Shown here piece by piece: positions 11,569-22,495 of a stretch of DNA of 64,000 bases. The first letter of the stretch is position 1; each line of letters opens with the position of its first letter. The DNA is from Deinococcus sp. QL22 (GTDB taxonomy: Bacteria > Deinococcota > Deinococci > Deinococcales > Deinococcaceae): NCBI RefSeq assembly GCF_023370075.1, contig NZ_CP097149.1, positions 2,912,001 to 2,976,000 on the forward strand, given 5' to 3'. The notes under the pieces are model-generated. The model was given only the letters and a program-made list of their open reading frames with translations, was not told the origin of the DNA and made no database searches. The translations under genes were made by a program, and so were the position numbers.

Positions 11569-12708
11569 TTGAAGGTGGCCGTGTTATGCCATGCCAGCGC
11601 GGGCGGCTCGGGCGTGGTCGCCACCGAACTGGGGCTGATGGTGGCGCAGGCGGGCCACGAGGTGCATTTCGTGGGATCGGCGCAACCGTTCCGGCTGTCA
11701 GGACACGGCGGCGTACAGGGGCCGTTTTTTCATCAGGTCAGCGGCTTCGCCTACGCCCTGTTCGATCAGCCTTACCCGGAATTGGCGGCGGCCAACACCC
11801 TGACCGAAGTCATTTTGGAAAAGGGCGTGGAACTGACGCACGCGCACTACGCCATTCCGCACGCGACGGCGGCCATCCATGCACGCGGCATTACGGGCAA
11901 AACGCGGGTGATGACCACGCTGCACGGCACCGACGTCACGCTGGTGGGCGCGGAACCCGCTTTCCGGCACACCACGCGGCACGCCATAGAACGCAGTGAC
12001 CATGTGACGGCGGTGTCTCAGTTTTTGGCCGACCAGACGCGGGAACTGTTCGGCATAGACCGCGAAATAGAGGTTATTCATAACTTTGTGGACGCGGGGC
12101 GGTTCGTGCGGATTACCGACCCCACCGTCCGCGCCCGCTTTGCCCATCCCGACGAGGCCTTGCTGGTGCATGTCAGCAACTTCCGGCCCGTGAAGCGTGC
12201 AGAGGACGTGATCGAGATTTTTGCGCGGGTGGCCTCCGAGATTCCGGCCCGCCTGCTGATGATCGGAGACGGCCCGGAGCGGCCCCGCGCGTTTGAGTTG
12301 GCGAAGACGTTGGGCGTTATCGGGCGCACGCATTTCCTCGGCTCGTTCCCCGATGTTCAGACGGTGCTGGGCATCAGCGACCTGTTTTTGCTGCCCAGCA
12401 GCAATGAAAGCTTCGGGCTGGCTGCGCTGGAAGCTATGAGCTGCGAGGTTCCGGTGGTGGCGACCCGCGCCGGGGGCATTCCGGAAGTGGTGGAAGAAGG
12501 CGTGACCGGATTTCTGGCCGAGGTCGGCGACGTGGACGCGATGGCCGACGCCGCGCTGCGGGTGCTGCGTGACCGTGAATTGTATCAGCGCATGGGCGCA
12601 GCGGCCCGCAACGCGGCCACCACGAAATTTCATCCTAGCCAGATCGTGCCGCGTTACCTGGACGCCTACGCCCGCACGGTGGCCGGCGGCGTAGTGGTTT
12701 CGTCGTAA
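11569..12708 (+). CDS. bshA: Glycosyltransferase family 4, N-acetyl-alpha-D-glucosaminyl L-malate synthase-like (BshA)
   Basis: First enzyme of bacillithiol synthesis, joining UDP-GlcNAc and L-malate; bacillithiol is the low-molecular-weight thiol of Deinococcus and Bacillus. The opening [20 protein letters not shown] and [14 protein letters not shown] match BshA closely. The GT4 acceptor and donor motifs are HGTDVTLVG and [20 protein letters not shown], with the E-x7-E pair. The frame extends to a TTG at 11545, but CAGGAG lies 6 bases before the TTG at 11569, which gives the normal N-terminus (379 residues). An IS4-type element sits 82 bp downstream. Confidence 0.88.
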   Translation: MKVAVLCHASAGGSGVVATELGLMVAQAGHEVHFVGSAQPFRLSGHGGVQGPFFHQVSGFAYALFDQPYPELAAANTLTEVILEKGVELTHAHYAIPHATAAIHARGITGKTRVMTTLHGTDVTLVGAEPAFRHTTRHAIERSDHVTAVSQFLADQTRELFGIDREIEVIHNFVDAGRFVRITDPTVRARFAHPDEALLVHVSNFRPVKRAEDVIEIFARVASEIPARLLMIGDGPERPRAFELAKTLGVIGRTHFLGSFPDVQTVLGISDLFLLPSSNESFGLAALEAMSCEVPVVATRAGGIPEVVEEGVTGFLAEVGDVDAMADAALRVLRDRELYQRMGAAARNAATTKFHPSQIVPRYLDAYARTVAGGVVVSS

Positions 12709-12779
12709 GCAGTTCTTCAGGCACTGTTAGTATCTGACCATGTTACCAACACCGAACAAGCGTTTTTGGAGCTGGCTGA

Positions 12780-12789
12780 GCTTAGGCTG
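12780..12789. repeat. Left target-site duplication of the IS4-type element
   Basis: GCTTAGGCTG directly abuts the left inverted repeat and is repeated exactly at 14054-14063. Confidence 0.9.
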
Positions 12790-14053
12790 CTGACGGCCTG
12801 ACACAATTTATGAGGGAGAGCGAAATCTGAGCACCCAGCCGCCTTCTAAAGCGTCCACAGAACTGACATGCGATTTCTTGCGACGTCCGGGAGGCGCCGG
12901 ATCGGCGCCTCCTTGGAGCGTCAGGCGGTTGAGTACTGCCTGCCCCCGGCTCAGCGCGAAGTGGACGCCGCGTAAACCAAGTTTCAAATAGCTCAGGGCG
13001 CGGTTCCAATGGGGATCAATGGTTCTGCGCACACCCTGCTGCACGAGCTGGAGTCCTTCGGAGACGAGCAGGAGCGTGGCCACAGAGATCACCAGGATCA
13101 GGCGTTCGAGGCTGGCGGCATCACGCAGTTTGGAGTCCTCCAGACCGAAGAGGCCACTCTTATCATCCAAGAATCCTTCCTCTATTTGGAAGCGCTCGCC
13201 GTACTCAGCAAACGTTGCACGACTGGTGGGTTCATCGCTCACCACCTGCCACTGCTCTGGGCCGTCCGTGGACGGCCCAGAGCCATGCACCGGCCCAAAT
13301 CGGTGTCCGGTGATCGTGACGTTGTGGAAGCAGCGCGTTTCGCGCTGCGAGTTTGATTTCCGATGGTGCAGACCCGTTGCCCGTCTGGAGCGGCCAGAAT
13401 CAGGCTCGATTTGATGCGGATGCGGAAGTGCCATCCGCAGACGCGGAGCCAGCCCATCAAGGCCGTGTCGCAAAAACCCCGATCCGCCAGGAGTCGAACA
13501 TCGTGCAGCCCAAGAAAATCCAGCAGGCCTTTGACCTCGGCGAGGACAGGCAGGAGTTGTTCGGTGCCGACCTGAGCACTGGCATGCTCTAGGACGCGGG
13601 AGACGAGCGGTACCGCGCGTCCCCGGTAGAGGACGGCCACCCGGATCAGACAGAAGCGTCCGAACAGGATGCTGGTGTCCAGCGCCAGCGTCAGGAATGC
13701 GGGCCCCAATCCCGCAAGGCTCGGGTAATCAGGGGGCCATACACACTGCCAGGGGCGATGGCTGGATTCTCCAGCCACCGTCGGCAGCGACGTTCGGTGC
13801 TCTGGGCGACCGTGGCCTGGGAGTGGATGTGCGGCAGCCAGGAGGGAATGGAAACGCTCTGGGACAGCACCAAGCCGCTGACCATCCAGGCCAGCGTACG
13901 GGCGTTGCGGACGTCGTTCCACAGGGCGGGGTGGAGGTGGGGCAGGATCGCTTGGTACAGTCGGGGGGCGTCCCCGGTGGCATTTTCGGTCTTCACAAAC
14001 AGAAAGTGTCCCCTACCGGGGACGCTTTCTCATAAATTGTGTCAGGCCATCAG
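12790..14053 (-). mobile_element. IS4-family insertion sequence (1264 bp)
   Basis: Terminal inverted repeats of 25 bp (12790-12814 and 14029-14053) differ at one position; both contain GGCCTGACACAATTTATGAG or its complement. A perfect 10-bp duplication flanks the element, the size expected for IS4 relatives. It carries one transposase region in three frames. It landed between bshA and a small membrane protein gene, about 35 bp before that gene's start, so it probably separated the gene from its promoter. The exact duplication points to a recent insertion. Confidence 0.93.
12808..13996 (-). pseudogene. IS4-family transposase, interrupted by two frameshifts
   Basis: DDE transposase read in three frames. 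The N-terminal part (13996 to about 13705) ends in ITRALRDWG. The middle part carries the first aspartate ([10 protein letters not shown]) and second aspartate ([11 protein letters not shown]). The C-terminal part carries the YREK signature in [16 protein letters not shown] with exact Y-2-R-3-E-6-K spacing. Each junction needs a shift of -1: the first in a TTGGGGCCC run near 13705, the second near GGAAATCAAAC around 13350. All catalytic residues survive. The gene is therefore recently broken, mis-sequenced, or read by frameshifting, and decay is my default call. Confidence 0.8.
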
Positions 14054-14063
14054 GCTTAGGCTG
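14054..14063. repeat. Right target-site duplication of the IS4-type element
   Basis: GCTTAGGCTG, identical to 12780-12789. Confidence 0.9.
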
Positions 14064-14088
14064 TAGCGGCGCGATTTTGGCCCTCGTC

Positions 14089-14418
14089 ATGGTCAAATTC
14101 ATAACGAACGGTGAGGAATTTCTGTTGTGGATTTTGCTGATCGCCCTGACTGGCTTCGGAGCCGCTGCCAATGTTTTGCTGTCGGAATTGTCCAAGAGGT
14201 CAAAGCTGCTCGTCAGCAACTGGGCAGCACGGGTAATGATCGGAGTCGCCGTTCTCATGATCATTAGCAAGCTTTATTTCTCTGTGTTTAACCACATCAG
14301 CCTTGATGTAAATAGTGTCTGGCCGTTTATCAACCTTGCAGTAGGAATCTATAGCTTTCACGCCACCAATACGCTGCTGGCCGAACATGAGCGGACAACC
14401 ACCAACAGCCAAGCTTGA
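14089..14418 (+). CDS. Small membrane protein of unknown function
   Basis: I do not recognise a family. The 109-residue product has three hydrophobic segments (about residues 10-30, 48-66 and 76-94) and a short polar C-terminus rich in Thr, Glu and Asn. Base composition is lower in GC than its neighbours. ATG at 14089 was chosen over the TTG at 14077, but neither has a clear ribosome site. The upstream region has been replaced by the IS4-type element, so native expression may be lost. Confidence 0.6.
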   Translation: MVKFITNGEEFLLWILLIALTGFGAAANVLLSELSKRSKLLVSNWAARVMIGVAVLMIISKLYFSVFNHISLDVNSVWPFINLAVGIYSFHATNTLLAEHERTTTNSQA

Positions 14419-14560
14419 ACTCAGTCTAAAGATCGCTTGGTGTCCAGAAGACACGAAGCCACCGCGTACCGGGTAGAGTAGACTCGCTCACGCGTGGTCA
14501 GCATGATGGACTTCTGGCCCGGACTCTGGTTGCACTCGACATTTCTCAGTAGAACTTTAA

Positions 14561-15562
<1,002 letters not shown>

Positions 15563-15578
15563 ACGAGCCTTGAAGGAT

Positions 15579-15625
15579 GGGCTATGGGCCTTGAGCAGAA
15601 ACGCTCTAGCCCGTGGCCCTTTTTT
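15579..15625 (+). terminator. Intrinsic terminator of gap
   Basis: Long GC-rich stem from GGGCTATGGGCC (15579-15590) and GAGC to GCTC and AGCCCGTGGCCC (ending 15619), followed by six T residues. Confidence 0.88.
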
Positions 15626-15673
15626 CATGTCATAACGATTGAAAGCCGGATGTATTGAAGGGTCATTCGGTTT

Positions 15674-15725
15674 CAGCCGAAAGGGCCAGAAACGGGCTTG
15701 GTGATCTGATACGGACTTTCGGCTG
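15674..15725 (+). promoter_or_regulatory. Inverted repeat in the pgk leader
   Basis: CAGCCGAAAG (15674-15683) and CTTTCGGCTG (15716-15725) are perfect 10-bp inverted copies enclosing 32 bases, 50 bases before the pgk start. It could fold in the 5' UTR or be an operator. Confidence 0.4.
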
Positions 15726-15774
15726 CGGGCTGCAAGTCATCACAGAAAGCTCAACCCAACTTAAAGGAGCAACT

Positions 15775-16944
15775 ATGCAAACACTCGATTCACTCAGCGT
15801 TTCAGGCAAGCGCGTCTTGGTACGCGTCGATTACAACGTTCCCCTCAAAGACGGCGTGGTGCAAGACGACACCCGGATCACCTCCAGCCTGCCCACTATT
15901 CAGGCGTTGCTGGATGGCGGCGCAAGCGTGGTGCTGATGAGCCATTTGGGGCGTCCCAAGGGCGGGCCAGAAGCCAAATACAGCCTGAAGCCGGTGGCCG
16001 AGGCGCTGGAAAAGGTGTTGAAGCGCGACGTGCGTTTTATCGGCAGCCTGCCCAGCAGCGACGAAACCCTGAACGACGTGCAGGAGATGCAGCCCGGCGA
16101 CGTGGCCCTGCTGGAAAACGTGCGCTTTGAGGTAGGCGAGGAGAAGAACGACGCGGCCCTGTCTGAAAAGTTGGCCCGCCTGGGCGACGCCTTCGTGCTG
16201 GACGCCTTCGGGAGTGCCCACCGCGCCCACAGCAGCGTGAGCGGCGTGGCGGCGCACCTGCCGCACGCGGGCGGAACCCTGCTGGCCGCCGAAGTCGTGG
16301 CCCTCAGCAAGCTGCTGCACGAGCCGGAGCGCCCGTATGTGGTCATCATCGGCGGCGCGAAAGTGTCCGATAAACTGCTGGTCATCGAAAACCTGTTGCC
16401 CGTGGTAGATCGCATGCTGATCGGCGGCGGCATGGCCTACACCTTCGTCAAGGCGCAGGGCGGCAAGATCGGCAAGAGCATTCACGAGGACGACTTTTTG
16501 GAGAAGGCGCGTGAATTGCTGGGCAAATACGGCGACAAGATCGTGTTGCCCACCGATACGCTCGCGGGCGACAGCTTTAGCGCGGAGGCCAACACCCGCG
16601 TTGTCCCCACCGCTGATATTCCCGACGACTGGGAAGGCATGGACATCGGCCCGGACAGCCAGAAGGCGTTTACCGAGGCCTTGCAGGGAGCCAAAACCGT
16701 GTTCTGGAACGGCCCGATGGGTGTGTTCGAGTTCGCGGCCTTTGCCAGCGGCACCAACGCCATTGCCAAAGCCGTGGCCGATCTGGGGCCAGATACCTAC
16801 AGCGTGATCGGCGGCGGCGACAGCGTGAGCGCCATCAACAAGAGTGGGCAGGCTGACCGCGTGAGCCACATCAGCACGGGCGGCGGCGCAAGCCTGGAAC
16901 TGCTGGAAGGCAAGGCGCTGCCGGGCGTGGAGGCGATGAAATAA
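15775..16944 (+). CDS. pgk: Phosphoglycerate kinase
   Basis: Transfers phosphate from 1,3-bisphosphoglycerate to ADP. The 389-residue product shows [11 protein letters not shown] at the N-terminus, the substrate-binding MSHLGRPKG, the ATP-site [15 protein letters not shown] and the C-terminal [20 protein letters not shown] 6 bases before the ATG at 15775 fixes the start; the frame runs 40 codons further upstream, but that is leader. A NIPSNAP-like gene and tpiA follow closely on the same strand. Confidence 0.97.
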   Translation: MQTLDSLSVSGKRVLVRVDYNVPLKDGVVQDDTRITSSLPTIQALLDGGASVVLMSHLGRPKGGPEAKYSLKPVAEALEKVLKRDVRFIGSLPSSDETLNDVQEMQPGDVALLENVRFEVGEEKNDAALSEKLARLGDAFVLDAFGSAHRAHSSVSGVAAHLPHAGGTLLAAEVVALSKLLHEPERPYVVIIGGAKVSDKLLVIENLLPVVDRMLIGGGMAYTFVKAQGGKIGKSIHEDDFLEKARELLGKYGDKIVLPTDTLAGDSFSAEANTRVVPTADIPDDWEGMDIGPDSQKAFTEALQGAKTVFWNGPMGVFEFAAFASGTNAIAKAVADLGPDTYSVIGGGDSVSAINKSGQADRVSHISTGGGASLELLEGKALPGVEAMK

Positions 16945-16958
16945 CGCCCGTTACTTGT

Positions 16959-17261
16959 TTGTTGAGGTACGAACTCAAGGCTGGGCGCGAAGCTGATTTT
17001 GAGGTCTACGGGCGCAAATGGATCACGCTTGTAGGCAGGTTCGGTGGCCAGCATCACGGATATTTCATGCCGTCCGAGGGCGCGAGCGACGTGGCCTACG
17101 CGCTGTTGACCTTTCCGAGCTTGGCGGCATATGAAACGTACCGGATAGCGTCGGCTGCCGACCCGGTCTGTCAAGCCCTCTTCAAAGAATTGCCCGAATT
17201 GATGCACCGCTATGACCGCACTTTTTTAAGACCCGTCTTTGACGGAATGGAGCCCCAATGA
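16959..17261 (+). CDS. NIPSNAP-like small protein
   Basis: A 100-residue ferredoxin-like alpha-beta-barrel protein with the NIPSNAP pattern: [14 protein letters not shown], a central [13 protein letters not shown], and the C-terminal RTFLRPV. Biochemical role is unknown for bacterial members. Start is a TTG (16959 or 16962) without a good ribosome site, 14 bases after pgk, so coupling to pgk translation is likely. Its stop overlaps the tpiA start as ATGA. Its place inside a pgk-tpiA unit suggests expression with glycolysis, but no functional link is proven. Confidence 0.75.
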   Translation: MLRYELKAGREADFEVYGRKWITLVGRFGGQHHGYFMPSEGASDVAYALLTFPSLAAYETYRIASAADPVCQALFKELPELMHRYDRTFLRPVFDGMEPQ

Positions 17262-17992
17262 AAAACCTGCTCGCGCTGAACTGGAAGATGAACAAAACGC
17301 CCTCGGAAGCCCACGCTTGGGCCGAGGAACTGAAGACCAAGCTGGCGCTGGGGGACGCCGAACTGGCGATCATGGCCCCGGCCATCAACCTGCAAGCCCT
17401 GTCGTGGTTTCTGAAAGATTCCGGCGTCGCCATCGGCGGTCAGGATGTCTCGGCCCACGAATCGGGCGCGTATACGGGCGAGATCAGCGCGGCCATGCTG
17501 AAGGATGTGGGCGCGAAATACGCCGTGGTGGGCCACAGCGAGCGGCGCGAATATCACGGCGAAACCGACGCAGTGGTGGCGGCCAAAGCGGCTCAGGCTC
17601 AGGCGGGCGGCCTGACACCGATTGTGTGCGTGGGTGAAGGGCTGGACGTGCGCGAACGCGGCGAGCAAGTGCCTTACACGCTTGCCCAGTTGCGCGGCAG
17701 CCTGGCAGGTGTAGGCACCGATGTGGTGGTTGCCTATGAACCCGTTTGGGCCATTGGCACAGGCAAAACTGCCACCGCCGAGGACGCCGAGGAATTGGCC
17801 GCCGCCATTCGTGCGGAGTTGCGAACCCTCTACGGCGAGGCTGCCGACAGCATCCGTATTCTGTACGGCGGCAGCGTGAAGCCCGACAATATTGCGTCCA
17901 TTTGCGCCAAGCCGAATGTGAACGGCGCATTGGTGGGCGGCGCAAGCCTGAAAGTGGCCGATGTCGTCGGCATGAATGACGCTCTGAAGTAA
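17258..17992 (+). CDS. tpiA: Triosephosphate isomerase
   Basis: Interconverts dihydroxyacetone phosphate and glyceraldehyde 3-phosphate. The 244-residue TIM barrel has all active-site residues: Lys10 in NWKMNK, His93 in VVGHSERR, Glu161 in [12 protein letters not shown], and the phosphate loop [10 protein letters not shown]. It is coupled by ATGA overlap to the NIPSNAP-like gene and is the last gene of the pgk transcript. Confidence 0.98.
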   Translation: MKNLLALNWKMNKTPSEAHAWAEELKTKLALGDAELAIMAPAINLQALSWFLKDSGVAIGGQDVSAHESGAYTGEISAAMLKDVGAKYAVVGHSERREYHGETDAVVAAKAAQAQAGGLTPIVCVGEGLDVRERGEQVPYTLAQLRGSLAGVGTDVVVAYEPVWAIGTGKTATAEDAEELAAAIRAELRTLYGEAADSIRILYGGSVKPDNIASICAKPNVNGALVGGASLKVADVVGMNDALK

Positions 17993-18009
17993 GGAAGATT
18001 GAGTCTCTG

Positions 18010-18030
18010 CCCCGCTGCGGTTTGGCGGGG
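18010..18030 (+). terminator. Weak hairpin after tpiA
   Basis: CCCCGC (18010-18015) and GCGGGG (18025-18030) with a 9-base loop and only two T residues after it. Confidence 0.45.
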
Positions 18031-18047
18031 TTCTAGATTAGTTTTCA

Positions 18048-18081
18048 AGTGAAAGTATTCACGATAAATCTGAGTCGTGAA
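18048..18081. terminator. Hairpin between convergent genes (repeat copy 2)
   Basis: TTCACGA (18058-18064) and TCGTGAA (18075-18081) with a 10-base loop. The run AGTGAAA(N2)ATTCACGA matches copy 1 at 869-885 in 15 of 17 positions. It lies between the tpiA and DUF1697 stops. Confidence 0.55.
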
Positions 18082-18093
18082 AAGTCTGTTCCC

Positions 18094-18612
18094 TCAGCCG
18101 ATGAGAGCCTTCAACGTTTCCACCGTTTGCCAGTTGCGCACCGTTGCAGACACATGGAGGCGCCGCTCCAGCAACGCATGGGTCAGCCGCGCCGCCTGAG
18201 TTCCGTTGGGGTAATGCAGATGGAGGTCTCTCCCACTGAGCGTCCAGAGATCGGGGGCGAAATCTTGAGATTGGAGGGCCAGCACGCGCTCTGGCTGGGG
18301 TGGATCAGACAGGAAGGCTACATGGGTTTGCTTGCCCGCCAGGTAAGGACTTGACATGGCTTGCCATTCGGCAGCAGTGCGGAGGGTCAGAACGATGGGG
18401 AAGCCGAATTCCGTTTCCAGAGCAATGAAAATGACGGGCAGCAATTCCGCCTCTCCCCTGTCGCTGCTGAAGACAGCGTTGCCACTTTGGATATAGGTTT
18501 GCACGTCGCTCAGGCCTAAATCGGTCAACACGCGGCGTAAGTCGACCATAGGCACGCGGCGGTGACCGCCCACGTTGACACCGCGGAGAAGCAACACGAA
18601 TCGGCCAACCAT
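18094..18612 (-). CDS. DUF1697 family protein
   Basis: A 172-residue protein of the DUF1697 family. Typical points are the opening [12 protein letters not shown], the segment [15 protein letters not shown] (about residues 36-50) and the C-terminal [15 protein letters not shown]. Function is not known for the family. The ATG at 18612 follows TAGACT by 6 bases, so the mRNA is probably leaderless. It diverges from asnS across only 36 bp. Confidence 0.88.
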   Translation of the reverse strand: MVGRFVLLLRGVNVGGHRRVPMVDLRRVLTDLGLSDVQTYIQSGNAVFSSDRGEAELLPVIFIALETEFGFPIVLTLRTAAEWQAMSSPYLAGKQTHVAFLSDPPQPERVLALQSQDFAPDLWTLSGRDLHLHYPNGTQAARLTHALLERRLHVSATVRNWQTVETLKALIG

Positions 18613-18618
18613 AGAAGA

Positions 18619-18641
18619 AGTCTAGCCCGCCCGCCTATACT
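18619..18641. promoter_or_regulatory. Back-to-back -10 elements of DUF1697 and asnS
   Basis: TAGACT on the minus strand (18624-18619) is 6 bases before the DUF1697 ATG. TATACT on the plus strand (18636-18641) is 7 bases before the asnS ATG. Both fit leaderless transcription, and the two promoters must overlap within 36 bp. Confidence 0.6.
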
Positions 18642-18648
18642 TCCGGCC

Positions 18649-20004
18649 ATGCCTTTAGAGTTCTCTGCAACCACCACTATTCGTGACCTAAAACTACACA
18701 TCGGCGAGACCGTGACGCTTGGCGCGTGGCTGACCGACAAGAGCGGCAAGGGCAAGATTCAGTTTCTGAAACTGCGCGACGGCACGGGCTTCGTGCAGGG
18801 CACAGTGTTTAAAGGCGACGTGACCGAGGACGTGTTCGAGGCGGCCAAGCGGCTGACGCAGGAGCAGGCCGCGTGGATCACGGGCGAAGTGCGGGCCGAC
18901 GAACGTGCTCCGGGCGGCGTGGAACTCAGCGTGCGCGAGGTGACGCCCATTGGCGAGAACCACGCGGAATATCCGATTACGCCCAAGGAACATGGGATCG
19001 AGTTTTTGATGGACAACCGCCATCTGTGGCTGCGGCACCGTCGCCCGTGGGCCGTACTGCGGGTGCGAGATTGCGTGCAGCGGGCCATTACCACGTTTTT
19101 TCATGGCGAGGGATTCGTGCGCTTCGACGCGCCGTTTTTTACCCCCAATGCCGCCGAAGACACCACCGAACTGTTTGAAATTGACCTGTTTGGCGAGGAC
19201 AAGGCCTACCTGAGTCAGACTGGGCAACTGCACGCCGAAGCGGGCGCGATGGCGTTTGGCAAGGTCTATACCTTCGGCCCGACCTTCCGAGCTGAAAAGA
19301 GCAAAACGCGCCGCCACCTGCTGGAATTCTGGATGATTGAGCCGGAAGTGGCCCCCAGCAACCACGAGCAGAATATGGCCCTGCAGGAACGGATGATCAG
19401 CTTTATTGTGCGGCAGGTACTGGCGGAATGTACAACGGAATTGGAGTTGCTGGGCCGTGATGTAAGCCGCTTGCAGGGCGCAGCGGAAGGCAACTATCCG
19501 CGTGTGACCTATACCAAGGCACTGGAAATCATTCGCACCCGAATTGAGGCAGGCGACTTGCCGGACAACGTGCAGGCCGATGTACAGCCCGTGGAATGGG
19601 GCGACGATCTGGGTGCCCCGCACGAAACGATTGTGGGTAGTTCCTTTGACCGTCCGGTGATGATCGAAAAGTATCCGGCGGCGATCAAGGCGTTCTATAT
19701 GCAGCCTGACCCCGCAGACCCCCGTTTGGCCCTCTGCGACGACATGATCGCCCCCGACGGCTACGGCGAGATTATTGGCGGCAGCGAACGCATCCATGAT
19801 TACGAGTTGTTGAAGAGCCGAATTGAAGCGCAGGGGTTGCCGCTGGAGGCTTTTGAGTGGTACCTGGATCTGCGGCGGGTGGGCAGCGTGCCACACGCGG
19901 GCTACGGCATGGGCCTGGAGCGTGTGATCGCTTGGATTACCGGAATCGACCATATTCGTGAGGCGATCCCGTTTCCACGGATGCTGACGCGGATGCGTCC
20001 TTGA
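18649..20004 (+). CDS. asnS: Asparaginyl-tRNA synthetase
   Basis: Class II synthetase charging tRNA-Asn. The 451-residue product has the OB-fold anticodon domain at the N-terminus ([22 protein letters not shown]), motif 2 around [22 protein letters not shown], and motif 3 [15 protein letters not shown]. Asn rather than Asp specificity is read from the overall match to AsnRS, including [16 protein letters not shown]. Deinococci are known to have AsnRS together with tRNA-dependent Asn synthesis. The frame is open 29 codons further upstream, but ATG at 18649 sits just after a TATACT box and gives the normal length. Confidence 0.93.
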   Translation: MPLEFSATTTIRDLKLHIGETVTLGAWLTDKSGKGKIQFLKLRDGTGFVQGTVFKGDVTEDVFEAAKRLTQEQAAWITGEVRADERAPGGVELSVREVTPIGENHAEYPITPKEHGIEFLMDNRHLWLRHRRPWAVLRVRDCVQRAITTFFHGEGFVRFDAPFFTPNAAEDTTELFEIDLFGEDKAYLSQTGQLHAEAGAMAFGKVYTFGPTFRAEKSKTRRHLLEFWMIEPEVAPSNHEQNMALQERMISFIVRQVLAECTTELELLGRDVSRLQGAAEGNYPRVTYTKALEIIRTRIEAGDLPDNVQADVQPVEWGDDLGAPHETIVGSSFDRPVMIEKYPAAIKAFYMQPDPADPRLALCDDMIAPDGYGEIIGGSERIHDYELLKSRIEAQGLPLEAFEWYLDLRRVGSVPHAGYGMGLERVIAWITGIDHIREAIPFPRMLTRMRP

Positions 20005-20025
20005 AATAGGGATTGAAGACTGACG

Positions 20026-20057
20026 GTGTGCCTCCAAGTCAACTATTGGAGGCACAC
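20026..20057 (+). terminator. Hairpin after asnS
   Basis: Perfect 12-bp stem GTGTGCCTCCAA (20026-20037) and TTGGAGGCACAC (20046-20057) with an 8-base loop. Confidence 0.75.
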
Positions 20058-20167
20058 TTGGCATAGGCTGTACAACCTCATCTAGTTATTCCACAGGCAG
20101 CAGAGATTTTCCGTCTCCCACGCTCTCTCCAGTTTCTGGGTGGCGCACGCGTGACCCACGAATACGC

Positions 20168-20173
20168 TAGATT
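20168..20173 (+). promoter_or_regulatory. -10 element of the phzF-like gene
   Basis: TAGATT lies 6 bases before the ATG at 20180, the leaderless arrangement. Confidence 0.5.
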
Positions 20174-20179
20174 CCGGAC

Positions 20180-21064
20180 ATGATCGCGTACAGCGAAGTC
20201 AGTGCATTCACAGATACGCCGGGGTTCGGCAATCGGGCGGGCGTGGTGCTGGACGCTTCCGGCCTCTCGGAGCGGGAAATGCAGGCGTTGGCTGCCTTCT
20301 TGGACGCGCCTGAAACGGTGTTTGTGACGCGCATGGGGAGCGGCGCGGTGCGGGTTCGGTATTTTACACCCACGCAGGAAGTGGATTTTTGCGGCCATGC
20401 CAGTGTGGCGCTGGGACTGATGCTGGCCCAGAGCGGCCACTGGGACGGACAGGACTTGGTGTTGGAAACGCTGGTGGGCCGGATTCCACTGCAATTGGTG
20501 TGTGACGCAGGTGTGCCTTCGCGGGTATGGATGCGGCAGCGCTTGCCCGAAGTGCGGGCCGTGCCACGCAGTCTGTACGCCGATTTGGCCGAAGCGTTGG
20601 GCATAGATGTGCGCATGATTCACAAGGGCTTGCCGCTGGCCGCGAGCAGCACAGGCCTCTGGAGTGTGTTCGTACCGCTGCTGGACAGCGTAATTCTGGA
20701 CGGCCTGGAGCCTGATTTGGCCCAGATTCGGATGTTGTCGGAGGCGCTGGACGTGGTGAGTGTGTACGCCTACACACCGATGGGGGTTAACCGGTTTGCG
20801 GCGCGGGACTTTGCCCCAGCGGTGGGCATTCCCGAAGACCCGGTGACGGGTAGCGCGGCGGGCGCGTTGATGGCGCTTCTGGCCGCAGAAGGCAAGTTGC
20901 CGGTGCGCCATGACCGGGCCTGCGGCGTGGTGTTTCAGGGCCACGCGCTGGGCACACCCGGAGAGGTGGAAGTGGAGGTGGAAGTGCGCGGACAGACCGT
21001 GACCGCCGTGCATGTGGGCGGCTGCGCCGTGCTGGATAGAGAAGGGATTTGGAAGCGGGAGTAG
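20180..21064 (+). CDS. PhzF family isomerase-like protein
   Basis: A 294-residue diaminopimelate-epimerase-fold protein of the PhzF family. Markers are the opening [16 protein letters not shown], the catalytic-glutamate segment APETVFV (about residue 44), [12 protein letters not shown], and the late [16 protein letters not shown]. True PhzF isomerises a phenazine precursor, but most family members stand alone with unknown substrates and no phenazine genes occur here. A leaderless promoter lies just upstream. Family firm, substrate unknown. Confidence 0.9.
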   Translation: MIAYSEVSAFTDTPGFGNRAGVVLDASGLSEREMQALAAFLDAPETVFVTRMGSGAVRVRYFTPTQEVDFCGHASVALGLMLAQSGHWDGQDLVLETLVGRIPLQLVCDAGVPSRVWMRQRLPEVRAVPRSLYADLAEALGIDVRMIHKGLPLAASSTGLWSVFVPLLDSVILDGLEPDLAQIRMLSEALDVVSVYAYTPMGVNRFAARDFAPAVGIPEDPVTGSAAGALMALLAAEGKLPVRHDRACGVVFQGHALGTPGEVEVEVEVRGQTVTAVHVGGCAVLDREGIWKRE

Positions 21065-21112
21065 ACCCCACCGATCAGACGGGGTACGCAGTGCGGCTGG
21101 AGGGGTGGGGTC
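21064..21112 (+). terminator. Inverted repeat after the phzF-like gene
   Basis: GACCCCACC (21064-21072) and GGTGGGGTC (21104-21112) form a 9-bp stem with a 31-base loop; no T-tract. Confidence 0.4.
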
Positions 21113-21183
21113 CTCGTGGACGCCGCAACCCTGCTAGATTTCTGACCCAGCACCTTCTCAAAACGTCCTAGACTGCACGCCAT

Positions 21184-21978
21184 ATGCTCGGTTTGATCTG
21201 TGTGGATGTAGATGGAACGCTGGTGGGAACTGGCAACCTGATTCGGGATGATGTGTGGGCGGCGCTGGCCGGAGCGCGGGCGCAGGGAGTCCGTATTGCG
21301 CTGTGCAGTGGGCGGCCCGCTGTGGGGAACGCTCTGGCCTATGCCCAGCGCATGGACGCCGACGGGTGGCACATTTTTCAGAACGGAGCGAGCATCGTGA
21401 ATGCTGCAGACGGCGAAAGCATGAGCGAACCCATGCCTGACAAACCCCTGGAAGACCTGATCGCCCATGCCCGCCAGACGGGGCGGCTGCTGGAGGTCTA
21501 CACCGACACCGAATGGGCAGTCACGCAGCCCGGCGACTATGCCGAGCGGCACGCGGCCTTGCTGGGAGTGACGTATGCCCCGCGTGCACCCGAAACGTTG
21601 GTGGGCACACGGGTTCGGGCGCAGTGGGTGGTGCCCAGAGCGCAGGAGGCAGAAGTGGTGGGCGAGCCTCATGACGGACTGGATCTGCACCCTTCGGGGA
21701 GTCCGGTGATGCCCGACGTGATGTTTATTTCGGCCACCCGCGCAGGCGTCAGCAAAGGCAGCGCCATTCGCCGGATCGCGGCGGGCTACGGCCTGACCCT
21801 AGACCGCGTGATGATGGTCGGAGACGGAGAAAACGACGTATCGGCCCTGCGTGTGGTGGGACATCCGGTGGCGATGGGCAACGCCGACCCCCCAGCACGT
21901 GAGGCCGCCCGCTACCACGTGGGGCACGTGGACGACGGCGGATTGGCAGAAGCCGTGCGGCTGGCTCTGACGTTGTAG
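21184..21978 (+). CDS. Cof-type HAD-IIB family hydrolase
   Basis: A 264-residue HAD phosphatase of the Cof type. Motif I is CVDVDGTLV (residues 6-14), with the first Asp as nucleophile. Motif II is ALCSGRP. The conserved lysine is in SKGSAIRRI and motif IV is [14 protein letters not shown]. The C2 cap lies between motifs II and III. Likely substrates are sugar phosphates or cofactors such as pyridoxal phosphate, but none can be assigned. TAGACT 9 bases before the ATG suggests a near-leaderless start. Confidence 0.92.
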   Translation: MLGLICVDVDGTLVGTGNLIRDDVWAALAGARAQGVRIALCSGRPAVGNALAYAQRMDADGWHIFQNGASIVNAADGESMSEPMPDKPLEDLIAHARQTGRLLEVYTDTEWAVTQPGDYAERHAALLGVTYAPRAPETLVGTRVRAQWVVPRAQEAEVVGEPHDGLDLHPSGSPVMPDVMFISATRAGVSKGSAIRRIAAGYGLTLDRVMMVGDGENDVSALRVVGHPVAMGNADPPAREAARYHVGHVDDGGLAEAVRLALTL

Positions 21979-22030
21979 AGCTTCAAAGGTCGCCTGATCA
22001 CGCGCCCGCTTGGGCCGCTATAACAAACAG

Positions 22031-22396
22031 ATGGAAGACATGGTGAAGGTCTGGACAGGATATGTGGCGACGGGTGTAGAAGCCGCCGCCGCCCTGATCA
22101 TTACGATTGCGGCCCTGATCGCTACCTGGCGGGCTTTACAGGCTTTCCTCGCCCGCCCCGCCGCGCCTGACCTTGCCAAAGAAAAAATTCGCCTAGATTT
22201 GGCCCGCTGGCTCGCGGTAGCGCTGGAATTTACGTTGGCCGCCGACATTCTTAGGACGGCCATTGCGCCCACCTGGGACGAAATCGGCAAGCTGGCGGCG
22301 ATTGCTATTCTCCGAACGCTGCTGAACTACTTTTTGCAGCGTGAGATAGACACCCATACGGCGCGGCAGCGAAAAACGCCGGGGGAAGGCATCTAA
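22031..22396 (+). CDS. DUF1622 family membrane protein
   Basis: A 121-residue membrane protein of the DUF1622 type with hydrophobic segments near residues 10-32, 55-75 and 83-100. The conserved stretch is RLDLARWLAVALEFTLAADIL followed by the C-terminal AILRTLLNYFLQREI. Role unknown. Two ATGs (22031, 22040) are possible and a TTG at 22010 is open, with no clear ribosome site for any. It converges on recQ. Confidence 0.8.
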   Translation: MEDMVKVWTGYVATGVEAAAALIITIAALIATWRALQAFLARPAAPDLAKEKIRLDLARWLAVALEFTLAADILRTAIAPTWDEIGKLAAIAILRTLLNYFLQREIDTHTARQRKTPGEGI

Positions 22397-22495
22397 TCTG
22401 AACCTTGATACTGGAACTACTAGTCTTCTAAGTTATTCCAATGTAAAGACTCCGATCCAGGCCTGCCTATGATGTTCAGTGCCAATCCCAAAGAA

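Noticed and set aside
20180..21064. Phenazine biosynthesis locus
   Set aside because: Only a single PhzF-family gene is present, with no other phz gene; the family is broad.
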